Shown in pieces: positions 49,301-57,792 of a stretch of 64,000 bases of DNA (within the stretch, counting starts at the first letter, position 1; each line of letters begins with the position of its first letter). This DNA comes from Rhea pennata (Eukaryota; Chordata; Aves; Rheiformes; Rheidae): NCBI RefSeq assembly GCF_028389875.1, contig NC_084663.1, positions 92,943,765-93,007,764 of the forward strand. The letters run 5' to 3'. The translations under genes and the position numbers were made by a program. The notes below the pieces were generated by a model. The model did not search any database. It saw only the letters and a program-made list of their open reading frames with translations, and was not told the origin of the DNA.

Positions 49301-52300
49301 AGTAACCACAGATGATGTGGACACTCTGCTACAGTAACACCAAACTGCACAACTGAGGAAAGGGCATGTGTTCATGTGTGGTTGAGGGAAATGTCTAGAA
49401 ATGCCATCATCTTCCCTGAGGATTTCAAGCCCAAGATAGCTTGCTCTGCTTTCTACCACGTAGCTGACTTGTTCTGCTACTTTTGGTTGAGTTTGGTCTG
49501 CATTGCTAAGGATAATGCAGATTCCTATTTCCTGTCAGGTCATGACCTCCAGCTCCAGTATGACAACCTGCTTGTAGTTGACACTGCTTAACATCCACTT
49601 TATCCAGAGTCAATTAAAACTTCTGCTCATTGTATTATAGAAAGAATTGGAGAAGCAAAGAAGGCTGGAGAAAGTGCAGCAGCTCCAGAAAAGGGCAAAA
49701 GATCACTATGAGAAGGTGTTGCTGAGAAAGCTGGGATTGCTGCCATGGAAGAGGCTGAGGGAGGAAGCCAAGGAAAACCTGGTGGTAAGTGCTGAGGACA
49801 AAAGGAAAGGACTAATGCCATAGGAGGAAGGGAAAGGGAATGGATGCAGCCATTGGAAGAAAAGTTAATAGGCTCTAAAGACAGGTAGAAATGGAAAAAG
49901 CATCCAAATATATATAATGCATCCCAAAAAAATCTTTGAAGTTATACGATGCGAGTCTGTTCTTTTGCACCACAGCAAAAGTAGTCAGTAAGATACTGAT
50001 AAGCCACAATAGTTACAGTACTGTTAGCCCTGGCCCATCACAAGGGTTCTTCCTCTCTGCAGAGTCACTGCTGGAGCATGTTGGCCACCTTTAGAAGCAC
50101 AATACTAAAGGCAATAATCCAGTGGTCTGTTCTAACATGGCCACACTTTCAGTGCAGAAGAGCAAGCAGTAGCTTCTGAGAACCTAATGCATAAATACTG
50201 CTAATTAAATGTTTCCTTACACGGTTGAGTTAGCATGCCTTATTAGAGGTGGAATAATGACACTCAACCATATCCTGAAGATTTAGCCAAAGCCCAGAGC
50301 TAAGCTGGCAAGCTTCCATTTAAGTCACTAGAACTGAAGCTACTTAAAGTATTCAACCAAATACACAATGCCTCTGGTTGTGAAGAAGTGGAGGGATAGC
50401 AGCTGTTCCATAAGTCCATCCTGCTGTTCAATATTATGGACTAGGCTGGACTATCAGCTCCTGTTAGGAGCTGCTGCATTTTTGCAACAGGTTAAACTGC
50501 CTATTTCAAAAGGATATTCTGCAGAAGTGACCAGTGTCACTGCAGGGGATATGCAGAGGCATGATAGGGAAATAAGTCTTGTTCTTTATGCTGCGCCTTC
50601 TTTGTGGGAACCTATGTGGGTTACTCTAGCTGTCAGATATCTGCATTTTAGGGGCACCAAAACTGAGAAAATTTTCCAGTGTATCCAGTTTTCTCTAACT
50701 GGGGCCTATAGAGTCACTAAGCCAAGTAACTCCAGCTGCCTTATCTGTCCCCTCTGCTCAGGTTGCAGAAAGGCATCATTGCTTGAGCCTGCAGAGGAAG
50801 TGCCTGATGACTTGGCTCCAGCACACCCAGGAGAGCCTCATGGAGAAAGCATCTCGGGCAGGGGACTTCTATTCCCTCACATTGCTCAGAATGGGCTTCA
50901 GGAACTGGCTAAAGGTTTGCCTGCATCAAGCAGTAGAAATGATTTGAAACTAGCCAGCTGCTGCCATACTACTCCCTCACCACAGCTCCACTTCACATGC
51001 CCACAGCCTGAGTTGCACTGCTCTGCTTCCAGCCCCACCCTTCCCTTCTTCAGAGACCTTCTTTCATCTCTCCACTGTTCTCTTCCACCCAGGACCGTGT
51101 CCTACCTGCTGCTCCCCACCTCCACCTTTTCTCTTCCTCGTTCTGCTCCCTGCTGATTTTTCTCTGTTCTTGTCCCATTAGCTTCATTGCCATTTTCTTG
51201 ACACTGCTCTAGATGTGCTTTTTGAGCTGGGTCATGGGAGAAGGAAGCTATTCTCACCTCTTCCTCTGTCCTCATTCCCTAGTACAAGGATTATTTTTCC
51301 ACACTGGAGGAGAGAATGAGTAACCTCCATGCAGCCTACCTCAAGAAGAAGTACTTCTGGGCATGGTTTGATCTGGTCATGGAGGAAAAAAGCACATTAT
51401 GGGAGAAGCTGAAGATTGCTACCAAACACAGTAACAAGTAAGTACCTTCCCTTGCCAGTAATTCTTTTTACTTGGGTTTAATATACCCTAAAAAATATTT
51501 CAGAGATTTTGCTTTTGACAGAGCAATGATCTGCTTCCCAAGAACGTTTGAAACACTCTGTTGCTGGTATTTTGCTTCTGTGACAAGCACAGAAAACACC
51601 AGCAGATGTTTATAGTGAGAATTTCCATGCAGCCTGAAAAAGAGTTTAGTCCTTACCCTTCATAGGATTTTTACATTTGCTGAAAGAGAATTCAGTGAAA
51701 GGGGATAAGTAAGTGGCTGAAGCTTTCTAAGCTGATTAGGAGATCTGGCCATACAGCTTCTACTAAGAGCTGCTTTGGAAAATCTTTAAGTGCAATTATA
51801 ACAAGCCAAATGATTGTGGAGGAATTATACTACATTGTTTTGTGCACAGTGGATGACTCAGTTTACAAATCCAAAGTTGATCAACTAGAAACTCTGCTTG
51901 TGGAAACTTCCTGTTTCTGTCATCATCAGCTTGATTTTGCAGTGAAATGTACAGCACAGAGCTCTATTGATCATGACTGGAGCTGAATGCACCCAGTTCA
52001 CTCATTATCCCTTAACTGCATTAACTGTGCATTTTAAAAGGAGAAAAAACAATTATCAAAAGTTCAGCAGAAAGCAGAATCCCATCCACCTATCTGACTT
52101 AATGAATGCAAGTCAGCTGCATACAGTTGTGTATAAGCTGTATGGGTGCGTAGCCCAGACAGGATCCACAGCACCTCAGAGGAGAAACTACAAGAAATTC
52201 ACCTCTTATGTGGTGTAGTGAACCTGCTCTAGCTTGCTGAATCAGTAAGATTAGAACAGTACATCATTTAACCCAATAAGCCAGCAGCAAACTGGACTAG

Positions 52301-53077
52301 TTGAGGAGAATTCAGACAAGACTAGATTCATTCAATATAGGACTTCATATTAGGAGCATAATCACTTATTGTTCCTCATTCTCTCTTCTTCCCCTGACTG
52401 GTGCTACCAGAAGGCAGTTCAGACCTTGACATGGTAAACTGCTCTTTTGAAGGGACTATTCCCCCATATAGAAACCCAGGGCAAGGCACCTCTGGTGGGG
52501 TGCCTAAAATCAAGAAAGAATCAGAACCCCACTGTGTATACTCCCAAGAGATTGGTCTGGACTGAACAAGCCTGCTCTTTCCATTTGTGTTTCTCCTAAA
52601 GAAGCGGCTTTTGGAGACCTTATTTAGCCTTTAAAAAACATCTTTCATCTTCAGTCCTAAACAAAAGCTAATGAATTTTCCCAGAGGGAGGAGCAAAATC
52701 CTCAGGGGAAAATGATAGAAAAAGGCAGTGTTATTTTTCTCTAGGATGATTGATGTATTAATGAAGTAGTATGTACACAAATGTTTAACATGTAACATGT
52801 AACAGCTCTGATTGGCAGCAGAAAAGACATGTTTTAAAGTAGGTCATTCTCCTCAACCCCAAAATAGAAGAACTCTTTTAATTACCTGGCACGTTGAGCA
52901 CGTCATCTTATCACTTTGTTCTTTGTGTCCCCAATTTCTTTAAGGAGACTTATGCTGAGCACATTCCAGGCTTGGAGGCAGTACCCATTACTGATGAAAA
53001 AGGAAAGAGAGAAAGAGGAGAGAAAGAACCAGCTACGGAGAAGAGTAGCTGAAATTCTCCCAGACTTCCAAACATGA
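31269..53077 (+). CDS. CCDC191: Coiled-coil domain-containing protein 191, complete
   Basis: Orthologue of human CCDC191 (KIAA1407); function unknown. Seventeen exons (31269-31394, 31718-31756, 32568-32709, 34921-35052, 35588-35766, 36274-36497, 37330-37486, 39744-39934, 40707-40956, 41868-42343, 42869-42963, 44600-44682, 48351-48452, 49641-49784, 50762-50914, 51283-51437, 52945-53077) join in phase to 926 codons plus stop; human is about 936. Recognisable blocks are [12 protein letters not shown] near residue 45, coiled coil at about 207-280, [11 protein letters not shown] in exon 10, and [11 protein letters not shown] beginning a long charged coiled coil at about 671-765. Seven or more tryptophan repeats of Sfi1 type lie at W342-W421 and W768-W893, spaced about 30 residues. 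The C-terminus is [14 protein letters not shown]. Met20 at 31326 may be the true start. It is divergent from QTRT2 and convergent with ZDHHC23. The longest intron (44683-48350) holds a SINE and a CR1. Confidence 0.94.
31558..31567. promoter_or_regulatory. NRF1-like palindrome GCGCATGCGC
   Basis: Perfect palindrome matching the core NRF1 recognition sequence, inside the CpG island, about 160 bp into CCDC191 intron 1. Function is inferred from the motif. Confidence 0.5.
31718..31756 (+). CDS. CCDC191: CCDC191 exon 2 (39 nt)
   Basis: Acceptor TTATTTCCAG, donor ATCAAG|GTGACG. Thirteen codons, [13 protein letters not shown]; phase 0 to 0. Confidence 0.9.
32568..32709 (+). CDS. CCDC191: CCDC191 exon 3
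   Basis: Acceptor CTTTAATTTAAAG, donor GAAG|GTGAGC; phase 0 to 1. Starts [18 protein letters not shown]. Confidence 0.92.
34921..35052 (+). CDS. CCDC191: CCDC191 exon 4
   Basis: Acceptor CCTCATGGTAG, donor GATG|GTGAGA; phase 1 to 1. Codes for [17 protein letters not shown] and an acidic stretch (SDGEEEVG). Confidence 0.92.
35588..35766 (+). CDS. CCDC191: CCDC191 exon 5
   Basis: Acceptor CTCATTTCAG, donor AAGCAG|GTGTGT; phase 1 to 0. Codes for [19 protein letters not shown] and [13 protein letters not shown]. Confidence 0.92.
36274..36497 (+). CDS. CCDC191: CCDC191 exon 6 (coiled coil)
   Basis: Acceptor TTCCTTCGCAG, donor AGAAT|GTAAGA; phase 0 to 2. Almost all Lys, Glu, Gln, Arg and Ala in heptad-like order ([19 protein letters not shown] and onward): a coiled coil. 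Confidence 0.93.
37330..37486 (+). CDS. CCDC191: CCDC191 exon 7
   Basis: Acceptor CCACCTTCTAG, donor CAGAAA|GTGAGC; phase 2 to 0. Continues the charged helix ([15 protein letters not shown], then [18 protein letters not shown]). Confidence 0.9.
39744..39934 (+). CDS. CCDC191: CCDC191 exon 8 (tryptophan repeats)
   Basis: Acceptor CTCCCATGCAG, donor AACAG|GTAGTG; phase 0 to 2. [17 protein letters not shown] and LKALQAW put Trp at residues 342, 362 and 372. Confidence 0.93.
40707..40956 (+). CDS. CCDC191: CCDC191 exon 9
   Basis: Acceptor TTTCTGATTCAG, donor GAAAAG|GTAAAT; phase 2 to 0. [12 protein letters not shown] carries W418 and W421; a basic helix follows, then a polar low-complexity tail. 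Confidence 0.92.
41011..41140 (+). CDS. CCDC191: Possible alternative CCDC191 exon (130 nt)
   Basis: Open in the phase left by exon 9. Acceptor TCTCACTGGTTAG, strong donor GGAG|GTAAGC. Would code for [12 protein letters not shown], then [20 protein letters not shown]. It ends in phase 1, so it cannot join exon 10 directly; it needs the 23-nt candidate at 41494. Confidence 0.35.
41494..41516 (+). CDS. CCDC191: Possible CCDC191 microexon (23 nt)
   Basis: Long pyrimidine tract ending ATCCAAG, then 23 nt open in phase 1 to 0, then ATG|GTATAT. Its length restores the frame between the 41011 candidate and exon 10. Support is splice-site quality and phase only. Confidence 0.25.
41868..42343 (+). 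CDS. CCDC191: CCDC191 exon 10 (largest)
   Basis: Acceptor TTTTTTTCCAAG, donor GTGAG|GTACAAG; phase 0 to 2. The first half is polar and His-rich. [20 protein letters not shown] begins a coiled coil, and a Lys/Arg patch follows. This donor was chosen over 42356 because only it keeps exon 11 open. Confidence 0.9.
42869..42963 (+). CDS. CCDC191: CCDC191 exon 11
   Basis: Acceptor TCCTTTCGCAG, donor AAAG|GTATCA; phase 2 to 1. Codes for [13 protein letters not shown] and [13 protein letters not shown]. Confidence 0.92.
43512..43527. repeat. T16 homopolymer
   Basis: Sixteen T in a CCDC191 intron; no element attached. Confidence 0.9.
44600..44682 (+). CDS. CCDC191: CCDC191 exon 12
   Basis: Acceptor GTTTTTCTAG, donor AAACTG|GTAAGG; phase 1 to 0. 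[20 protein letters not shown] starts the long charged coiled coil. Confidence 0.93.
45683..45830 (-). mobile_element. tRNA-Ile-headed SINE with CR1 tail
   Basis: On the minus strand this begins GATCGGTTTAGCTCAGTTG (Pol III A box), continues through GGTGCTAATAATGC, an anticodon-loop segment of tRNA-Ile(AAT), and reaches GGTTTGATTCC (B box with a C-to-T change). A tRNA-like 3' end (ATGGGCC) leads into GGTTGGACTAGATGATCTCC and an ATTCTATGATTCTATG octamer end, which is a CR1 3' terminus. The architecture is that of avian CR1-mobilised SINEs such as TguSINE1 of passerines. No CCA and the CR1 tail rule out a working tRNA gene. It lies in CCDC191 intron 12, antisense to the gene. Confidence 0.88.
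46012..47465 (+). mobile_element. CR1 LINE, longest copy, with reverse-transcriptase remnant
   Basis: 5'-truncated CR1 of about 1.45 kb in CCDC191 intron 12, sense to the gene. Ends GATTCTGTGATTCCTTG, with the octamer array almost lost. One frame from 46152 to 47390 holds the ORF2 C-terminal half: [27 protein letters not shown], the catalytic FADD at 46587-46598 and [13 protein letters not shown], then [19 protein letters not shown]. The frame is broken once, by TGA at 46911-46913. No endonuclease domain is present. Confidence 0.95.
46152..47390 (+). pseudogene. CR1 ORF2 reverse-transcriptase fragment with one in-frame stop
   Basis: About 412 codons of the palm to C-terminus of a CR1-clade reverse transcriptase. 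TGA at 46911-46913 replaces the Ser codon (TCA) seen at the same place in the 12.1 kb copy. The polymerase motif usually written GVPQGSVLGP reads [10 protein letters not shown] (46503-46508 changed). It lacks a start region and the N-terminal endonuclease, so it is not functional on its own. Confidence 0.92.
48351..48452 (+). CDS. CCDC191: CCDC191 exon 13 (coiled coil)
   Basis: Acceptor TTCTTCTTTAAG, donor AAGTTG|GTGACT; 34 codons, phase 0 to 0, nearly all Lys, Glu, Arg, Gln and Ala. Confidence 0.9.
49641..49784 (+). CDS. CCDC191: CCDC191 exon 14
   Basis: Acceptor TTGTATTATAG, donor CTGGTG|GTAAGT; 48 codons, phase 0 to 0. The end of the coiled coil leads into [18 protein letters not shown], a Trp repeat with W768. 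Confidence 0.94.
50762..50914 (+). CDS. CCDC191: CCDC191 exon 15 (two Trp repeats)
   Basis: Acceptor CCCCTCTGCTCAG, donor CTAAAG|GTTTGC (weak); 51 codons, phase 0 to 0. LQRKCLMTW and [10 protein letters not shown]798 and W829. Confidence 0.93.
51283..51437 (+). CDS. CCDC191: CCDC191 exon 16 (Trp repeat)
   Basis: Acceptor CATTCCCTAG, donor AACAA|GTAAGT; phase 0 to 2. [10 protein letters not shown] carries W859. Confidence 0.93.
52945..53077 (+). CDS. CCDC191: CCDC191 exon 17 (stop)
   Basis: Acceptor CAATTTCTTTAAG; TGA stop at 53075-53077. [10 protein letters not shown] (W893), then a basic helix and [12 protein letters not shown]. Confidence 0.94.
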
Positions 53078-54245
53078 CAGAAGACTGCAAGCACTAGGAA
53101 AGGAGACAAAAGAATAGACTGTTCAGTACTATCTTCCTACCTGTGAAACAAACCTCAGGGGAATCCCTGTCTGATACAAAGGGTAGCTTTAACCTGAGGG
53201 AAGCTCCGTGTGGCCACTGCAGTTGTCAAAGTTGGTCAGACTAAAGGGAGGATATATGGAAAGTCGCCTGTTAGTTTCACTCTGCACTTGGTCTTCAGGG
53301 AAGCCTCCCAGTGCAGAGTCCCTGGGAATGCCTTGGCTTGTGGTAGTGAGCAGTACTGGGGCCTAGGTAACCAAAGCTCAGTGTGGGGTGTGTTTCAGGC
53401 CATGGGCACTTCCACACATGGGGTTGGGCACTAAAACTGATCTGCCTTTTTTATAGGAAGCACAGAATTGAAACACACCTATTTTTCCTTAAGCAGTAAT
53501 ATGGTGTTTTTCTCTTACCTCTCCTCTGTAGGATGAAGGCTTGATCAGAGAGTGAACAGACTTCCTTGTCAGCTGACCCATGCTAAACCCTACAGTGAAC
53601 TTTGCCACACAGTGAACAGGTTCTAGCCAACTGTGCCAAGAAGTTTTGATGGGAGGAGGAGAGGGAAAAGTTGTTTATCCAAATCATACTTGCTAATAGT
53701 CCAGGTCACAGTATCCATGTACAGACAATCTAAAACCTGGATGTTTTTTTGAGGGAGAGTAATTTGCAGTGCTGGCCAGCTCACAAGCATAGTGCTTCTC
53801 TACTTTTGGTGACAAAGTGTAGTTCTGAATTGAAGGTCTATCCTCCTGTCTGCCCTTTTTCCAGATATGCTGCCTGTAGAATTTAAGAATGTATTGTGTA
53901 AGTCAGGCTTGGCCTTTTCACTTGATCTAACACCTCAAAGGAGGGAAAAAAAGAAAAAAAGGAAAAGGCAGATTGTATTTTAACACAAGTTAAAGCTGGC
54001 ATGATTAAATGAAGGCTTCTCATCACTGTTTAACCTTAACTTGCAACATGGTGCAGGTACTATAATGCAGCTAAGGTACAGTAGATTTTGTCTTAATAAT
54101 AGCATAAGGGAAGAATCTAGCATTACTTTCCCAGTCACAAGGGTAAAGTTTTCTCCTAAGGTAATGTAAGGATGGAGACAGTTTACCATTACCTAATGCT
54201 GTATGTGTGCATTGAAAATTCCCAATAAACCCAAACCTGAAATGA
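53078..54245 (+). other. CCDC191: CCDC191 3' UTR (inferred)
   Basis: From the stop to just past AATAAA at 54224. No coding potential is seen; it contains an A/G-rich stretch at 53936-53968. Confidence 0.6.
54224..54229 (+). promoter_or_regulatory. CCDC191: Poly(A) signal AATAAA, CCDC191
   Basis: Canonical hexamer about 1.15 kb after the stop. Confidence 0.6.
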
Positions 54246-54536
54246 GCACAACTGAGCTGTCAGTGAAAGTATATTAGAAGCTGACTGAATGGTACTGGAC
54301 AGAAGACCAGGGCCAGGAACAGAGACTTGTGTTAAGCACTGCTAATGAAGTGGTTCAGAATAGCTCAGGTGCTCAGGCCCCAGTAGCAGGCTGCAGAGCT
54401 TTAGCTTCAGGAGTTGGTCCTGTAGAGAGCTCACAGCAATCTGGTCAGAGAGCTTCCCCTCCCACACAAGCTGAGCTGTCAAGCAGACTAGTGCAGTACT
54501 AAAGAACTGTCACTCCCAGGTTGCCACCCACAACCT

Positions 54537-54552
54537 CCCCCCCCCCCCCCCC
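54537..54552. repeat. C16 homopolymer
   Basis: Sixteen consecutive C; a site prone to sequencing error. Confidence 0.9.
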
Positions 54553-55379
54553 AATAACATTCACTGTCTTTCAAAGGCTGATTACAGACCTGACCACCAG
54601 CTAGTCAGATGAGGGTATTATCCAAGTGTGAGGAGCTGAAGGTGCCTACGTGAAGTGTAGGCGAGTACAGACAAGACCATCTGGCCGTATTAAAAGCAAA
54701 ACTGTGAGAGGAAGCTACAAGCTGAGAGGGGGCTAAGTAACTTGGCTTGCAGGGAAGAACGGGCACTGCAGAAGGGTAGTATCTTCCACAGAGGGTTGAG
54801 CCAGAAAAGAACAGAGCTAGGCACTAAACTATTAAACTAATTCTCCAGTGCAGTTTTCAGACCTGCTTAGTGCTAATAGCAACAAGGACAGAGTGGCAGC
54901 ACAGCAGCAGCAATGCCCTTAGTATGTTCTCTCCCCTAGGAAATCACTCCCACTATATGTCTGAACCAACCCTTCCACTCTTGGGTTACTGATGGCCTTT
55001 ACACAGAAAGGCTATCCAACTTCCTCCTTAGTCTGCTATATTCATTGTGAACCCCCTGTCAGTCTCTACCAAACCCTAAATCTGAATTTGTGGCATAAGT
55101 AAAAGATGGTGATACAGGATGAAAGACAAGGACATAAGGGCTTTCTCAGCTGGAAAGAAGGCAGCACTATAGGCAGCTGTAGATGGGACACACTGCAGCT
55201 TTAAGGGGAGTAGGGGGAGCATACAGAGTAGCAGAACAGATCAGCCCTCGTGCAGCCTCATCTTGACTCCAGCACAAAGCTGAAGTGGGACTGAATCTGT
55301 TTCTCCCACCAGCTAAGTGTGCTCCAACCCACTGTGTGTTCAGGGGTGCATCCAGGTTACTGAACTGCAAACTCTTTCT

Positions 55380-55399
55380 CCCCCCCCCCCAAAAAAAAA
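55380..55399. repeat. C11A9 homopolymer pair
   Basis: Eleven C directly followed by nine A. Confidence 0.9.
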
Positions 55400-57482
55400 G
55401 AAGCTACAGTTGCACATTCTGTCCTCTAGGCCCAGACCTCCCACTAACTTCAGCATCTGCTCACCCATCCATGAAAATAACGCCTCATGTGAAAACACAG
55501 CTCCCCACCATAAACATGAATTGAAAACTGGCCTTTCTCTTCCAAGGTCCAGCCAGGGTTTTTTCTCCATTCACAGTAGTTGATAAAGGTTCTCCTGCTA
55601 TCTTGGAACTAGTCTTCTGCTAGATGGTTCCAGCAAGACACCAAAAGATAATCCAAGAAGAGCTGTACTCTGACACTCCTTTGTCCCTGCCTACTGCTAA
55701 TCCCTTGCTAACAGGGAGTTAAAGCCTCAGCTAGATCCTGCTGTGGGATGGGGATATTCAGTGACCAGGCACATTCATGCTATACCCAGTAAGGGTCAAT
55801 GGAGAATTTAGAAGCCCCTTGGCCTTCCCCATTAATTCATATCTGGCTGAAACAACTTTACCTCCTTGGCAGAAGCAAGACTGTGCCCAGTGATGTCATT
55901 GGCAGACTGTATAGGACACCCCTAAAATCCCTGGCATGATGTTAGTGTTTTGTAAATTAAAGTTCCAGCAAATAGTTCCCAGCAGGAGAGTGATGCACAA
56001 GGTCAGACTGAGAAAACAGCATCAGCTTACAACAGTAGCAGAGTCTCCCTTCTGCCTCAGCATCTAGTCAGATGCAATGTCAGTGCATTAGTGCTGGCCA
56101 TCATCTCTCTCTCAGCTCAGGCTCACTTCTGTCTGCCAGCTCCTTGCTTTATATCCTTGCCAGCATAAGAGGGAGGTGGCTGCCTAGCCAGACATACCTC
56201 CTACAGTGGCAGGGAAAGGAGGACTTTTACTTTGGTATGACAGCAAATTAAGCACTGTGAAATGATTGCACACTCTCTTACTCTTCATCCTCATGCTCTG
56301 CCAGCACCTGTCCTGCCTTACTCACATGCATCCCAGTAAACCTGGAAGGCCCCTGCTCCTCCCTCTCCTCCCTGCTCCAGCACACTAGTCTCTTCCTTTA
56401 AAATCTCCCAGGCCTCGCTCAAACTGGGTTTGAAACCATACTCAACATATTAAACTATTCCCTCTTGCTTACCCCAGGCTCAACCTGCTTAGAGTAAGCA
56501 AGACTGTAGTTAGGGACACTAGTCATTAGCCTGGGCTCTGTGTACCTGTATGTTAATAGTACATGAATTACTGCAGTCTGGTCCACAGGTCCCATGTTCA
56601 CAGGCCTGATGTATGTTACAGGCTCAACAGCAGTACAGCGAGAACTCTGGCCTTCCCCAGCACGAGTCACAACTCCAGCCATGCCTCTGTTGGGTGGGGA
56701 CAACACAGCAAGCCACAAGGGAAAGGGAATAAAAGTTGGAGAGAGACAATAATCAAGTGTCCTCCTCACCAGCCCCAGGGCTAAGCTGGTGGCAGCTGCA
56801 GCATCAGAAGTCTGGCACCATTCTGCACACACCACTCTCTCAACTACAAATCTGGCTTATGGCTGGTGAGAGGTCCTTGTTGTCAAAAAGTGCAAAGTAA
56901 TCTTCAAAGTGAACAGATGGCAGAAGTGCCATCCAAGTGAATCAAAGCAGACTTCTGGGAATAGTCAGAGGTACCTGCAGCCCTCCTGATTAAAAGTTAC
57001 CTTGCCTTTCAACAGATGTCTGAGATACCAAAGGATATGTCTCTTCCCACTATCTGCACAGAGATTATCCATGTCATTCCCAAACATGACTTAGAACAGA
57101 GTTTAAAGAGGGGAGAGGTTGTTTCTTTTTGAGGTTCTGGATGTATTGCGTGGGCTAGTGTCAGAGGGAGAGCAAGACAATAGTGGCCAAATAGTCTATG
57201 AGCCTGACTATACAGACATGCAAAATATGATAGCATCTTGCTCTTCGGATGCAAGACCCAGGTTCAAACAGGTCTGTTTCATCCCAACACAAACAAACCC
57301 AGATGTCAACTTTGCAGAACAGCAAGAACTCTTCTCTACCTTCCTTTTAGTCTGTTGCTCCCTTATTCCCAAGTCCACTTCACAGCTAAATAACCATGAG
57401 ATGACGGCAGCTTTTGGTCACTTGACCTGGCTGAGTGTGCTGGCATAAATCAACAGGCCACTCCACATATCATTTCTAATAA

Positions 57483-57488
57483 TTTATT
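57483..57488 (-). promoter_or_regulatory. ZDHHC23: Poly(A) signal AATAAA, ZDHHC23
   Basis: Plus-strand TTTATT, which is AATAAA on the minus strand. Earlier weaker signals may also be used. Confidence 0.45.
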
Positions 57489-57745
57489 TTGATAATTCAT
57501 CTGGAAACACTGGATATGATGCAAAATGGACACATTCACCCACCAGTCCTTTCAAAGCTCACAAATATATTTTATACCAATTTTCTTCCTAAAACTTAAT
57601 ATAAAACACTTCCCACCCCACTCCCCACCCCCCAAGAAGCACCCTGTCCCCCTCCAAGGTAAACAGTCTTCCAGAGCTTGTCATTCTTATCATTAAGAAG
57701 ATTTTCATAAAGACAGTCTGGAGAGGCTGAATTCCCACATTTCAG

Positions 57746-57790
<45 letters not shown>
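57746..57790. repeat. A45 homopolymer
   Basis: Forty-five consecutive A on the plus strand, preceded by CATTTCAG and followed by CTTATTG. It is by far the longest homopolymer in the window. Confidence 0.95.

Positions 57791-57792
<2 letters not shown>

Larger units (their letters stand above)
54246..57464. other. Intergenic region between convergent CCDC191 and ZDHHC23
   Basis: About 3.2 kb with no gene, CR1 copy or other element recognised; it contains two C homopolymers. Confidence 0.6.

Noticed and set aside
50368-51156. 262-codon open frame on the plus strand
   Set aside because: It overlaps CCDC191 exon 15 in a different frame, runs through both introns and has no recognisable domain.
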